Below are positions 20,501 to 33,177 of a DNA stretch of 64,000 nucleotides, piece by piece. The stretch covers positions 2,356,001-2,420,000 of the forward strand of contig WWBZ02000016.1 in NCBI GenBank assembly GCA_011503125.2, given 5' to 3'. A model generated the notes under the pieces. It did not search any database. It was given only the letters and a program-made list of their open reading frames with translations, and had not been told where the DNA came from. The position numbers and the translations under genes were made by a program. The stretch's first letter is position 1. Each line of letters begins with the position of its first letter. This DNA is from Botryosphaeria dothidea (taxonomy: Eukaryota > Ascomycota > Dothideomycetes > Botryosphaeriales > Botryosphaeriaceae).

Positions 20501-23395
20501 GGGAGCGTGGCTTGGTTCGTCTTCTCGCTTACAGCCGGCAGGTATGGCAAGGCTAGGAACCTTGACCTCTTACCAAAGAAAAGTCTAAATTCTGGAATGG
20601 CACGTCGTTGGCTCCTGGCGGAAGTACGCCCGGTCTCTGACGTTAGATGACAAAGCTGTCCCGGCGGCTAGTCTATAAGTGGAATCGTGAGGCAACAACG
20701 GTGATTATAAGCTAACTTGCTGCTGCACTCATCCGCGCGCGAAAAATGCACGACCCGCGACTGTTAATTGCAACTTGTTATTGCTCGCCAATAGTAAAGG
20801 CCGCCGCCCATCACTGATGCTGAATTTCCTGTCGTACAGCCCCTCCCCCGGCCGATCTTCACGGAAGTCAGTCACGCGACTATCCCGATTGTGGAATATT
20901 GCCCGGAACCGTTTGTACCTTACCGCGCCTCTTGGTTGCCCTTTCTGTAATTTTGCGTTCCCTTCTCGACCGAACATCAGAGCCAGGAAAAGAAATGAGA
21001 TCTCACCATCTCATCAGTGGGGATCGTAAGCCACGTTTCACTCGGGAGATTAACGGCGAATGCAGCCTCGTCAATCGGCCTTGTCGACATGATAGATCTC
21101 AAAGAAAGGCCGCTGACGCTTCTTTCGAAAAGGCGGTATGTGCGAAGATCAGGCCAGGACGGAGGCAGAGAGGGGAAGGCAAAAGAAAAGAAAATGTCTG
21201 CCCGTTTCATGCAGGACGTATGCAGCTCGGCCGTTGTCACGCTTTACCGGTCGGGGCGGGGGTGCCTTTGGTGCTTTCTTGGTTGACGTCGTTGGCTCCA
21301 CACACCTCCCTGTTCCCGCTGCAAGCCAAAATCGGAAGGCCATCGATATCGTCAATCTGGTTGTCCATTTGCAAGCCGACACGCTTTCCTATTCTCCTCG
21401 TTATTATTCCTATCCCTCCGGTTTGGCCCCGGCCTGAGCCGAATCCCGGGCTTCAGCGGGATCTTATTTTGGACGCTGGCTACTGGGGTTGGGACGTTGG
21501 GCTGCTCGGAGACTTTTCGTGGCACTGCCCGCAGATACAGTGCAGACCAACTGCATACATGCACAACTCCAGGATGTTCACCATCAACGCAGAGAAAATT
21601 CCACAGCTCATCCGTTCAGATCTTTCTCAGATGACGCACTCATTCGACTCGAAAGCACTCAGAAACCACGGCTTGCCAATTACGTATGCCTCCACCTACA
21701 TTATGTGCGCCAATGCGTACGCTTCCTCTTTCGACTGACCGGACAGCGACACAACAACTGCACCACCGCACTTACGCATGGGCTCGTTTAGTTTCAACCC
21801 AACTGCGTTCCGTTCCGCTTCACCCGCAGTCGCTGCCCTATTTCTCCATCGTTCTCCCGTGTCCTGTCTCCCTCTCCACCTTCGAGCGGCAAAAAGATTG
21901 CAAGGATCATCAGCCGCGCGTGCGTCAAACCGTTATCAAGTCATCACAGCCCTGTGAACCCGTCCCGCCCCGCGCGCGCCCTTCACCCTGCGCAGGGATA
22001 AAGTTCGGAACCCGCGTTTAGATTCAGTTACACAGCTTCCAGCCACACACACGCCTGACGCATCCAAAGCAACTAGCCGCCTTTTGCCTCCCTCTCAGAG
22101 AGCGAACTCACCGCTCCCTCTTTCCGATTCCTACAGGCGGCAAAACGGGCCAGAGAGCCCATGACACGCGTACACATAAACTGTGTAAGCGTTCAAGAGA
22201 GAGAGAAAGGCGTGGCGCGCGGGTAGATGCAGTAGTTGTCGCAAATGGCCCCCACCGGTACGCCATCACCTCCTTCCATTTTCTAGTGTCATTCGGCAGA
22301 GGGGATCGGATGAGAGGAGAGCAAAGGCTGCAAACCATTGGGAAGAAATGAGCGGTGACGTGGACTTGAAGGAGATGAATCGACGAACGGGATGGATGGA
22401 GCAACCGGAAAAGAGATTTGGAGAGCCCCGAGATGTTAGATCATTGATTGTATACTCACTCACGTCAGAAACACCTTCACTTGTTTTATCTTTCTCCCCG
22501 AGAAACCCTTCAACTCCATTCTCCAGCACAACTCACTTGCCTCTACCACCGCAACCTCAACTCGCACACAACTGCTCCGCCCAACCAATCAGATAGTAAG
22601 TAAAGAAAATCAAAAAGTTAGCGGCGGTAGCACAAGAGGAAAAAGAACTCCGGGAACTAAACTGAAGGGACAAAATGGAGCGCCGGAAACGGCAACCCTA
22701 GGAACGGCCCTTCCCGGGCAGTTGCCGCCGCCATCGTCCAGCGGGCGCTAAAAGCACCCTCCCATTTTCTCGGAGTCGTCTCCTTCTTGTGCAACCATTC
22801 CATCGCTTTTTGTTTTTCGCCACAACCCGTTTTTTCCAACTCACCGCCAAATCCCCCATCTCGTGTGCTCCATTACCTCACTTGAACATAAATAAAAAGG
22901 AATCCCAGGAACTTTCCCATGATGCTTCTTGAGACACGTCATCTTTATCGAATACCCGAAGAAAGGGAACGTTCCGTCGTTCACGACAGGAAGCACCATT
23001 ACCAATATCCTGGAAAGTGAGAAGAGTCCCTGGTCTGCCCAATCGGAATGCGGTTTACTTCTGATATGCTAAGAAACAATCCTTGATAATGTCACAAATT
23101 CAGTTTCCCTTTCCCTCGTACAGATGAGACTTTCTCCTGTCCAATGCCGCGCGCTAACTGATTCGACGAGCAGCAAAGACCAAGCAACCCTCCTCATCCA
23201 CTTTCCCTAACCCCTCCCCTCGTACAATGAATGCCTCGTACAATGTAAATGCAACTCACCGCCCATTCTTTTTGCATCATCCTCTTCCCGATATCGGACA
23301 AAGGACGGTGTTCCAGGTCTACCCATCATCCAAGGACAGACACGCAAGCCGCTCAATCAGCAACTCCCTTGTGCCCATGCCTCCATACGCTAGGT
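17569..23395. other. Gene-poor 5.8 kb block
   Basis: No gene could be supported here. Open frames up to 279 codons (20899-21738, plus strand) have no recognisable domain, and their biased Arg/Pro/Ser/Cys composition is typical of chance frames in GC-rich DNA. Several C/T-rich patches occur (19.4-19.9 kb and 21.8-22.6 kb). No terminal repeats, transposase or RNA gene signals were seen. It may hold long untranslated regions or non-coding transcripts. Confidence 0.5.
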
Positions 23396-26287
23396 CTACG
23401 TCGACAACTTCTTTAACTCCTCTACCAATGCCGCCGGGCCCTTCTCATCTCCCTTTCCCGCCGGCGGAGTCTCAACCACGAAGCTTTTGGTCACACGCAC
23501 CAACAACACGCCATTGCTCTGCACGCCCTCGGCATTGAACAGGTGAATCAGGCGGTAGCCCGACTGCAGACGATCAAGTCGGAAGCACGCCCATGCGGCC
23601 AAGTCATCACGTCCAAATTCGTCGTCCATGACCTTGAACCTACAGGAAGGAAAAAAACTCGTGATTAGCTGTTGGACAATGCTGGCTGCCGAGGAAGAAA
23701 CTTTGGAGGATAACAGACGAAGATGATATTGAAACCTTTGTTGGGGCGGCATGGTGCAGACATCGATTACAAGAATGAAATGGGGAAGGATGTTGAGGGA
23801 AGCTGAAAACAAGTGTACCCGTTCTACCAGCACACGGGATTACTCGTCGGTGTCACCGCCCCGTACTTGACGGCAGTGGCACAAGAGAAAAAAACAGACT
23901 TCCGAGTATGGGAGCACGGGGACGAAGGGCATGCGCCCCGGCAATGCGGCATGCAGCCATCCACCTCGCTTACAACCTCAGATGTGACGACGTCGAAGTG
24001 CAGAAGTCATACATCCGGCGTGGTGTATTGTAGCACAAAGCTTGGTGGTGACATGATGAAGAATGAGGCTGGTGACAAGGCGATGTGGAGTGACTGATGG
24101 GAGAGAAACGGATGAGAAAAGTGTTGAAACTCACCTGACGAAACTTAGCTCCGGCGCGACGCCAGGCACGCCCTCGAAGCGCAATACCTCGCCATCGAAA
24201 TCCGGATCTTGGCCTTTGACAGTTTTCGTGCGTTGCTTGTATTCGCCTTCCTTGCTCTTGCCGCCGCCCGGAATGGGTTCACCCAGACGCTCCTCGGGCT
24301 TCTCAACATGTAACTCACACTTGACATAAGGCTTAAAACCCTTTGCGTGGTTTTCATCTGGGGGAAGCGGCACGTCCTGGCCGCCGAATATCTCGATCGA
24401 CAGGTCGAGAGTTCCATAGGTGAGTGCATGCGGATGTTTGGCTGCCTCCGACGTGTTGCGGTATCCCTCTGGCTTGAGAACCCACCCACCAGTGCCCGCG
24501 AACATACCCTCGTTTAGCATCATTCCTTCATCCCAGCGCTGCCAATTCAGTGCCACGATCTGCACTCCCTGACGCCAAAAAACAGGTGCGTCGAGGTTGG
24601 AGGATGACACGCGCGTGCCCTTGGGGTAAGCGCGCATCATGTATTTCTTTATGCAGCTCGTCAGTCGGCGCTGGTTCATGCAGGGATGCCGGAGTCTAAA
24701 TCGTGTCTTACCTTGTTATGCTGGAAAAGTTCGCTTGGGAAGTGCTGGTGAACCTCCATCAGGCGCCCTTCAGACAGGGAGAATATGTGGGCAGGGTATT
24801 GAGCTTCTGTTGAACATGCTCGTTAGAGGGTCCACCCGAGCAAGACGTCATTAGGGCAGCTCTTACCTGGCTGATGCAAGTTTTGAAAGCGTATAGCCCA
24901 GGCATATACTCCGAGTCGGCTAAGTGATTGACAAACCTTGCTCTTCACAGGTTTAGGCTGGTTGGCCGTTGCCGCAGCTGCGGCAGCATCCTCTTCTGAC
25001 TCGGAAGGCGTGGTAGGTTCCGATTCCTGTGGCGGTGTAGCTTCACCAGGCTTTACCGGAGGCGCATACTTGACCTTGATCAGAATCTTGCGAAGCAACT
25101 TCTGGAGGGGCGGAAGTTCGAGTTTTGCGGGATCCATATGCTCCTCAGACGGGTGGTCCACGAGAAATTCCTTCCACGTCTCGTTCATGATTTCGACCAT
25201 GATCTCTTGCTGTTCCGGGCTCGTGTGCACTTCGAAGCTGATAATGACAGGAAGCTCCCTACAGAAAGTTAAGACTGAGTCGTGCATCCAACACCAGAAT
25301 CAGAGATCGGAACTCACGAGGTCACAAAGGCGTAATCCCGGATGGTCTCACAAACAGAGCGGAAGGAGATATCGGAAGTCGCAGTATAGCCTTGATGAAT
25401 CAAGGATCAGCAATCGAGTCTCGGCACACGCAAGGCGGGGGACCCATACCATGGTAGACTTTTGGCTCCGCGCGGTTCGAATTGGCTCTCCAGGGCTTTG
25501 GAATCTCGCTTGCAGCAGCTCCATCAGTGTTTGCAGGAGGAGCGGGTTCCTTTTCCTTCTTCGGCTCCTTCTTCGGCTCGGGCTTGTGAGAGTTTTTGAC
25601 AGAGCTCTTCCTTCCTAGCTTCGCCTTCAAGCGGTCCTTGAGGCCGGGCTTCTTGACCCCCTTGGCGTCCTTTTCATCCTCGGAGCTGCTGCTGGAGTCC
25701 TCCGAATCCGACGGTGGCTCACCATCCCACACGTCAATTTCTACGCACCGGCAGCCTCTCAACAAGACCTAAGTGGGTTTAGTATGTTCAGAATTCCATA
25801 ATTGCTTTTATATGCTTACATTCTTGTAAGCGTCAGTGCTTGACTCGCCATAAAGTTGGTGGCCGGTCAAGTAGGTATTGTGGCTGGACGAGATGAAGTA
25901 GTTTGAAATGGGCCAGCTGAGGTCCAGGGGCTCTGGGGCACTCAAAGCGTTCACGTGATGAGATTGAAAGTAACCCTTGAGATTCTCGGGGGTCAATTTC
26001 TCCTCTTGGATGGGAAGGGTGTCGGAGGTGTGAGTCTGCTCATTGACGAGGAAATTGTTGAGACCAATCTTGTTGGAGACCTCGTATTCCTTCTGCAATT
26101 GCTTGTATATCTTTTCGATATGGCCAGACAGTGTTGCGTTTAGCTTGTCGACCTTCTGGGCATTTTTGATGGTGTAGCTGGCGGTGCCGCCGCCGGCCTG
26201 AGCCTCAGCATTGGAAACGGCCGCGGGCTTCGGGACGGGATTGTCCTCGGTGGCCTGGGGGACGGTAGTTGCGAGGTCGGTTGCCAT
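23396..26287 (-). CDS. PLC1: Phosphoinositide-specific phospholipase C (delta type)
   Basis: Hydrolyses PIP2 to diacylglycerol and IP3 at the plasma membrane. Exons (reverse) are 26287..25820, 25768..25450, 25390..25318, 25258..24867, 24806..24712, 24646..24135 and 23639..23396: 700 aa. The X domain has [13 protein letters not shown] (catalytic H136), VEIDVWDG (E166/D168, calcium ligands) and SFEVHTS (second catalytic H298). A long acidic/Lys-rich X-Y linker includes [15 protein letters not shown]. The Y domain has [18 protein letters not shown] and [12 protein letters not shown]2 domain follows ([14 protein letters not shown] to [10 protein letters not shown]). An EF-hand-like helical region precedes X; no PH domain is seen. 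Intron 23640..24134 is 495 nt, far longer than the other five (51-65 nt), but conserved C2 sequence is continuous across it. Confidence 0.94.
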
Positions 26288-26861
26288 TGTGGGTGGTGCT
26301 GTTGAGACGCTGGCGTGTGAGAAGAAGGGACCTGGCCTGTCGAGTTAAGGTACCTCTGGGACAGACCGCCAAAAGGGCGTCGCAACGGCTCACGTGTTCT
26401 TGAACAGGGAGAAAGAGCCCGTCTCGGAGCGGGCGAGTCAGAGAAGAGCTCGAAGAGGATAAGACACAGACAGGCGCAAGCGGGCTTTTTTGACCCACGG
26501 GGTTTCACGTCGGAGAGCTGACGATCTCGGCCGCACGAGCGCGCAAGCAGGCTCGCCTCGCTCTTCACAGCCCCGTCTGACGCTGCGGTCTATGCGTGCG
26601 TGCTGCCAGCAGGAGCAGCCACGATGGCTGCGCTCGTGCAAACAGGGCAGGCGCACCAGTCGCGAGGCTGGGCGCAGCAGGCGGGCGTTGTTGGCAGCGG
26701 TGCCGTGGTGCCGTGCAGCTGAGCTCGAGGCAGCGACGTCATCCCAGGGTCTCCAGAAGCTCGCGGAAAGAGCTCTCCGCCCATCGCCCAGAACCCGCCC
26801 GATATACGACACATCCTCCAAACTCTGTGCCCCACAGCTCCAGCACGCACCCGCGCCTACA
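26288..26861. promoter_or_regulatory. Divergent promoter between PLC1 and the cupin gene
   Basis: 574 bp between opposed ATGs. Overlapping open frames on both strands are Arg/Ala-rich and antisense to one another, so they are probably not genes. No TATA box recognised. Confidence 0.5.
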
Positions 26862-27209
26862 ATGCCGTCCAGGTCGCAGCGAGACGCCGAGAAAGAGGTC
26901 CGGGACTGGGGCTTCCGCCACGTGTTCACCTGGTCTGATGGCCCGTAAGTTGCTGAGCTCCTGTCTTTACCACCGGCGGGCCCCATGTGGCTCACGCCCT
27001 AGCCCAGAAACGCCCACTATCCGCCGCACTCGCATAACGGCCTGACTACCCATCTGATAATCGACGGCGAGCTTACCATCACCTACCCGAGCGATCAGAC
27101 TCCTACCAAGGAAACCTTCGGTCCCGGCTCCCGCCTTGACGTCGACGCGAAGCGTGTCCACGAAGTCTGGGTTGGCGATAAGGGCTGCACCTATGTCATT
27201 GGCGAGTGA
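26862..27209 (+). CDS. Small cupin-like protein
   Basis: Exons 26862..26944 and 27008..27209, joined across GTAAGT and CCCAG, give 94 aa. After MPSRSQRDAEKEVRDWGF comes HVFTWSDGPNAHYPPHSHN: an H-x-H pair in the position of cupin motif 1. LTTHLIIDGELTITYPSD and GPGSRLDVDAKRVHEVW follow, the latter with the motif 2 histidine. It ends in the short strand GCTYVIGE. A single-domain cupin barrel of this size usually binds a metal and a small ligand. The substrate is unknown. It is divergent from PLC1, and a functional link is not implied. Confidence 0.75.
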
Positions 27210-29141
27210 AGTTATGAATTATGAATGCTATGCTTTCCTCAGGCGCCAGGGCGGGGAAGCTTCCGGTCCATTCATATCTAATCTCTCTGTTCATTGTTTC
27301 ACCGTGATTGATTGCTCTGTGGCAAACTTTTCGACGTTGTGATGGGCGTTGGCGATCATTTGCACATCCTCCAGGCGGCGGTGCAGGCGGTCTCGCTGTC
27401 ACTGCCACCGGCATGAAGTCGTGCAGAGCCAAAGCAAAGCCGCTGTCTAGGAATAGCAGTGCTGCAGCACCGAGCGGACACCGATATACTCCCACCAGAC
27501 GAATGCGATGCCGCTTTCAGGGGTCTTTTGATTCAAGCACCGCAGATTTGCCTTTCGGCATCCCAATCATGGAGGCCCGCTTCACTCTGAAACGATTGAC
27601 GAGCAGGGCCCGACAGCTTGAGCCCACAAGCCCCATCTCGCACTTCGATCCCCATTGCCTGGCACATCCTGCCGTCGTGCTGCTGGCGCCTTCTGTCACT
27701 GTACCACCTCAACTGTCATCGCTGCTGGCCACGCCAAGGACTGCTGGCCCATAGAAGAGCATTATTCAAGCTCGCATGACGGGCAATCTGAAACGCGTGC
27801 TCAGCTGGAGCGAGCTTGGCTGGGCGCTCAACAATGTCGGAGGCTTTGAGTATGCCGCACACGTTCCAGCGAACGCCCTGGCCCAGCGCCCGCTTGCGCC
27901 TCTGCTGACGCCTGCTGACACTCCACGACCTTCAGCCCATGTCTCGCAGGCCGCAGACGGGGTATATTGCCGCTGGTGACAAGAGCGACAGAACCACGTC
28001 GACTGTTCGCTGGAGGTTGAGCAGCCATCACTGCGGCAACGTCTGGGTACGCTAGGCTGAACGACTGGCTCACTAGAGGCGTGAGCGTGGTGAGAGGATC
28101 ATCCTCGCAGGTGTTTGGTGCGGGAGGTCCGGCAGGCCTCCGCGAGCGCCCCTGGTTCGACAGTTCGGCAAGCCTTGCAGCTTGCGCATGGTTTCAGCCA
28201 GGTCCCGCGTCGTGCCGATCAGCCACTGTAACTTACCGTAACAGGTAATGTAATTGCTGCCGGTCTGCCTTCTACCTCGACGATGCTATACAAGCGCCGC
28301 TATATGCAACGGCTGTCAGGGTCCTAGCTGAAAACATCATGCGGGGCGCTCGATAGAGTTGCAAGCCTCCGACGACGGCGAGCAGCAAAGCGGTCAGGCA
28401 GCCGGGAGGTGTTAAGCGACATCAACCAGTCTCGAGCTAACGTTAGTCTCATCGCTTCAGGGCGCGGCTGCTGGCTATTGGAGAGATTCCCAATTGGGAA
28501 TTTCAATTCGCGAACTGACTTGCTCGGTCCGTCTGGAGGTCGGAACTTGCCTGTTGTGTCGTCAAGATCATCGAATGGGAGATGAAGCGAGGTGCGGAAA
28601 TGATGCACAGCTGTCTGGGAGCTAGGCTGCACTACGGCTCTAGTGGAGTGGCCGTAGCCTGGGTCAGCTTCAGCAGGGCGATGCGGGAGCTCTGAAGACG
28701 AAGAGAGCAATTGCTCTAAAGCAGCAGCGCACAGTGCCCGCGCAATGGTCTAGCTGCAACCTGCTGACTAAGGTGTATAACCCCCCGCTGGACCCCGCTT
28801 ACGTTGGTAACAAAACATGAGGTGAATCTCGATTGCGCGGACCCCTGCCTCTGTCTGGCATTGAGGCGCATTGCGATTGCCGCCCGCCCAATCAGAGATG
28901 ACCTCGTTGCTGCGCATTACGCTCAAGAAGGCCCGCCGCTCGAGCGGTATGTTTATTTCCTTACCCTAGCGTCAACTTGTCAATCTCCCCTTCGTTGTGC
29001 CTGGCATTCCTCCCAAAGCGTGCGCTCCACTTCGCTCTCTGGCTCACGGACCGGCTATCGACTCTAGATGCGGCGCCGCCTCGCTCTCCCCCGACCCTCC
29101 CAGATATCCAGCTTACGCCGACCGATATTTCCCTCGGTGAC
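27210..29141. other. Gene-poor gap upstream of the She3-like gene
   Basis: About 1.9 kb without a supported gene. Open frames at 27308-27754 and 28324-28710 have no domain, and both strands are open over the same DNA, so neither is called. The 3' end contains the She3-like gene's promoter; its frame is open upstream to about 28977 but without an ATG. Confidence 0.5.
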
Positions 29142-30221
29142 ATGAATGGGAAGTTGTGGAAGCCCTCCGAAAACGATGCACCAACTCCCTCGCCCTCTAT
29201 CGTGAACATGCCCTCCTCCAACCGCAATGGCGTCTACGAGCCCGCCGTCACTATCTCTCCGAGCACTCCGCTCTCCGAGCTGCCAAACGGCGTCACCCAC
29301 AACAACACCTCCGTCTCGCCCTTTTCGAACCCCTCCAAGTCCACAACAAAGGTCATCGAGCGCCTTACCGCCTCCAATGACGCCCTGCGGCGCGACCTCA
29401 ATTCCGAGAAGGCCAAGAGCCAGGAGTTGACCGAAAATCTGCGCGCGAAGAACAACGTCATCGAGCGCCTGCAGTCCGACAACAACACTCTCCGCTCCGC
29501 TTCCGAGGCCGCTGAGCGCACCCGCAAAAACCGCAAGGAGTTCGAAGAGACGCTGCGGACACAACTCAAGAATGAGGAGGAGCGCCGGAAACAGGCTGAG
29601 GCGCAAGCCACGGGGCTAGGCATCCAGCTCGGCCAAGTCACATCCAACGCGAAGCAGGAGCTTGCCGCCGCGAAAAAGGAGCATGCGGAGGAAATGGCTC
29701 GCTTGCGCCAGGAGCATACTCGGGAGGCCTCGAACCTCCGAGACGAACTACAGCAGGCTCAGGAACAGCTGCGCCGAATGACGGAGAAGAATAAGGAGCT
29801 TGAAACGCGCTGGAACGCGTCCGACAACATCTTCAAGGCGGAGCTCAAGAAGCGCGACAAAAAGATCGACGCAATCGCGGAGGGCCGGGAGGAGGACCGT
29901 CGGAAGGTTATCAAGCAGGAAAACGCCATCGCCGCTCACGACGTTGTCGTCAACCAGCTCCGTGACGAGTTGGAGAAGAAGGACACCTTGACCCACGAAC
30001 TCAGGACTCTTTTCACCACGTATAAGGAGACTTCCGAATCGGAGGCCAAGGCATACAGGGAAGAGACGGACGAGGACGTGGGAAGGATGCGCAAGGAGGC
30101 CGCTGAGATGAGCAAACAAGTCACCGACTCCATGGCACATGTCGACAAGGTCTTGCCGCAGGCAGAAGATGCCATTGCCTTCCTCCGCTACGTCAAACAG
30201 TACCATATGCCCTCCAAATAA
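29142..30221 (+). CDS. She3-like coiled-coil protein
   Basis: Single exon, 359 aa, starting MNGKLWKPSENDAP at the first in-frame ATG. Residues ~1-60 are Ser/Pro/Thr-rich and probably disordered. From KVIERLTASNDALRRDL onward it is almost continuous Glu/Lys/Arg/Gln heptads (about residues 65-300), followed by YVKQYHMPSK at the end. The N-terminal part of the coil (VIERL-x-ASN-x-AL) matches the pattern of filamentous-fungal proteins annotated as SWI5-dependent HO expression protein 3 (She3). Yeast She3 is the adaptor linking She2-bound mRNA to type V myosin. Long coiled coils resemble each other superficially, so the family name is moderately sure and an mRNA-transport role is inference. Confidence 0.75.
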   Translation: MNGKLWKPSENDAPTPSPSIVNMPSSNRNGVYEPAVTISPSTPLSELPNGVTHNNTSVSPFSNPSKSTTKVIERLTASNDALRRDLNSEKAKSQELTENLRAKNNVIERLQSDNNTLRSASEAAERTRKNRKEFEETLRTQLKNEEERRKQAEAQATGLGIQLGQVTSNAKQELAAAKKEHAEEMARLRQEHTREASNLRDELQQAQEQLRRMTEKNKELETRWNASDNIFKAELKKRDKKIDAIAEGREEDRRKVIKQENAIAAHDVVVNQLRDELEKKDTLTHELRTLFTTYKETSESEAKAYREETDEDVGRMRKEAAEMSKQVTDSMAHVDKVLPQAEDAIAFLRYVKQYHMPSK

Positions 30222-31582
30222 TCCACTTGGCGACTCCCCACGAATGTCTATCTCGACTCTCGCCTCTCATACCCCATCTCACAGACAATTGTCCCGTATC
30301 GTTTGTATCACCTGCATCGGGCTCATGCGCTTCGTACAGCAGCACCAAATCGGCGTCCAGCGTCCTTCTCACCTTTTATTCCCGTAAGTACAGGACTGTG
30401 TTCCTGTATCTATCTTCTCCAACAACGTTTACTTTAGAATTCGTTGAAACTTTTTTGGGTTAATGACGAGACGACGAAACCGCGATAAACAACTCCCCCC
30501 TTTCTTTGAATTCTTTCATGAACCCGCATCTCTGGCGCAAAGAACAAACACAAAGCAAACTCGCACCGAATGTGTCGTAGGAAAGCGTGGGCGCAACATG
30601 GCGTAAAGGGCTTTTGGAATGGTTCGGCGTAATCCAGGGTGCTGGCGGCCATAATTTTAAGGGTCAATTCTTGAGTCGTTCTGCTTCCGCATCCTCACGA
30701 TACCACAAATCGAGTGAGCGTTTGCAAGGGCATTGGGCCAACTTGTATTACCTCCTGGCAACTAAAGATCCGAAACAGGCACGTGTTATTTGGTCCTTGT
30801 CTTCATTGTACAATAGAATGGGAGAAACGACGGCCGCCTTCCCCGCCTGGATTTTTTTTTTTTTTTGGAAATTACTCGTTCTTGCTGCATTGCTTGCTCT
30901 GCGATACCATTGCTCGGTTGATAGAGGGGTTTGGACTGATATTGTGCGTTTCGTTTCTCTAGACATCGTGGCGTTTTACACGTACGTATTTTACTACGGT
31001 TTTAATGCACAATTTACAAGATTCAATCAATTATTCTTTTATAATATAGTGTGAAATAGGGCCGGTGCTTGCAATGCTTGTTGCTGCTCAATTGTACGTT
31101 GGTATTGGTTCTGAATACCCATCAAGCCCGAATAAAAAGATCCACCCACAAACTCAATACCCGCCATCTTCGTGTCACCATCATTGTTTCGACAGCTCTC
31201 TGCACAGGTTTCTAGCTAGCATAGGTGTGAAGACGGTGAAGAAGCACGGATATGGTTGGCGGTGGATGGATGATCGGGCCAACACCGGAAAAGCAACAGG
31301 CCACTGCAGCGGGAACAAGTCGCTCGAATCCTCTGCATGTGGGGCTGCTGCCGCTCGAATGGCTGATCTATGCTCTTCTGAGATGTCCACGTTCTATCCA
31401 ACAAAAGAGCAGTTCATCCTTGTAAAGGTTTACGCCAACATCACACACTTCCATCTGACTCGGGTGCCCCACGCAGCGTGACCACGCGTTGACGAGAAAG
31501 CGAGTCGACGCGCCCCACCTACGTCAGACTCCCCTCTCCGCCAACTATCCAACTGGATCCATCAGCCCAATAGCTGTACGAG
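30222..31582. other. Gap between She3-like and SET/MYND genes
   Basis: About 1.36 kb, AT-richer than the flanking genes, with a T15 run at 30852-30866 and several ATATA-rich patches. A 138-codon frame at 31065-31481 has no recognisable domain and random-like composition. No gene called. Confidence 0.5.
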
Positions 31583-33177
31583 ATGGCCGACATCAAGGTG
31601 CACAAGAAGAGCTCGCCTGTGGCCGGCAACGGTCTCTTCGCCAAGCAGGACATTGCCGCGGGTGATCTCGTCTTCTCTCTCAAGCGGCCCCTCATCTCCG
31701 TCCTCGACAATGTCAGCCTTGACAGCTGCTGCGCCAACTGCTTTACCTCCACTGGCTTTGGCGCAACCAACACCGATATCGAGCTGAAAGCTTGTATGGG
31801 ATGCAAGACCCTCAAGTACTGTGGCAAGGTGAACATCGACCTGAAGAAATTTTCGTTTGATACACAATCATGCTGATGTATATATACCACAGACATGCCA
31901 GAGTCAATCGTGGAAGCGTCACCATAAATATGAATGCCCAGTGCTCAAGACTTTGGGCCCAGAGAGGCAGCTTCCCAATGTCGTGCGGGCTGTGGTGCAG
32001 ACTCTTGTCATGAAGAAGAATGGTCTTATATCAGAGGAAGACTGGAATAGCTTACAGGAGTTGCCCTCCCACCTCGATGAGCTTCATCAGGACCCAGATT
32101 GGGAAAGGCATTCTGTTCTGGCTATGGGCGCGCTTAAGTATTCAAGGGCAGATGATGTTTTCAGCTCAAACATCGCTACGGGAATATATGCGAGGGTAGG
32201 TGGCCATCCTATAGACCTGCAAAAAATCCTCGTCTAATTCCTACCAGATCCTTACGAACAGCCTGACCCTCATCGGCAGCGCCATGGAACCCCTTGGCAT
32301 CTCCTTCGACCCTCTAGCCTGCAGTGCGAACCACTCCTGCGATGCCAACGCCTTCGTAATCATGGACGGCGCCCAGCTCTCCTTCCGCGCCCTCAAGCTC
32401 ATCGCCAAAGACGAAGAAATCTACATCTCCTACATCGACGACACCCTGCCCTTCGAGCGCCGCCAGACCGAGCTCCGGCGACGCTACTACTTCGCCTGCA
32501 ACTGCAGCAAATGCACCGACGGTCCCACCCTCCGCGAAGACCGCTGGCTGACGGGCGAATCCTCCGTGCAGATCGTCAAGCCCGGCGGCGTCGAGGCGAC
32601 CGCCTTCGCCAAGCTGGAGCAGGCGCGCGGCGGCACGCAGTACGTGCAGGACCTGGCGCCGGTCGAGGAGGGCCTGCGCTTCTGCGCGCAGACGGGCGTG
32701 TACCCGGCGGACCGGCAGCCGTACGCGACGCTGCGCGACGAGTACATCGTCGGCTGCCTGTACGCGCAGCACTTCGTCGACGCGTGGATGCACGCCGTGC
32801 GCCGCTACTTCGACGCCGACCCGCTGCTCTACCCGCAGCCGCACCACCCGCTGCGCGTCGTGCACAAGTGGAGCCTGGCCATGCTGACGCTGGTCGTGGC
32901 GCAGGACCACCACGAGACGCTGGCGAAGACGCTGGGCGCGGAGTTTGCGAAGCTGAACTTGGGCGTCGTGCTGTTCGGCGTGCTGGTCGAGACGGTGGCG
33001 AATGTGCCGGCGAGCCATGGCGCGACGAGTGCGTTTGCGAAGATGGTCATGGCGAAGTTCGAGCAGATTCGGGTGGACATGACGAGAGGGGACGACGCCG
33101 CGCTGGCGGGCATGAAGACGCGGATTGAAGAGCAGTGGCCCATCCTGAGGCAAGTTGGAGAGAAATTACCGTTTTAA
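31583..33177 (+). CDS. SET and MYND domain protein (SMYD-like lysine methyltransferase)
   Basis: Exons 31583..31828, 31893..32195 and 32248..33177 give 492 aa. The split SET domain starts with VAGNGLFAKQDIAAGDLVF. The MYND zinc finger is inserted as CCANC, CMGCKTLKYCGK (end of exon 1), then TCQSQSWKRHHKYEC. The SET core resumes with ACSANHSCDANAFV (the N-H-S-C motif), KLIAKDEEIYISYID and the post-SET cysteines CNCSKC. A C-terminal helical region follows. This order is that of the SMYD family, which methylates lysines on histones or other proteins using S-adenosylmethionine. The substrate cannot be deduced. Exon 3 is strikingly GC-rich compared with exons 1-2. Confidence 0.9.

Noticed and set aside
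20899..21738. 279-codon plus-strand frame in the gene-poor block
   Set aside because: Composition heavy in Arg, Pro, Ser and Cys, no domain, no splice context and overlapping open frames on the other strand; judged a chance frame.
32314..33153. 279-codon reverse-strand frame
   Set aside because: Antisense shadow of the GC-rich third exon of the SET/MYND gene, very rich in Arg, His and Val.
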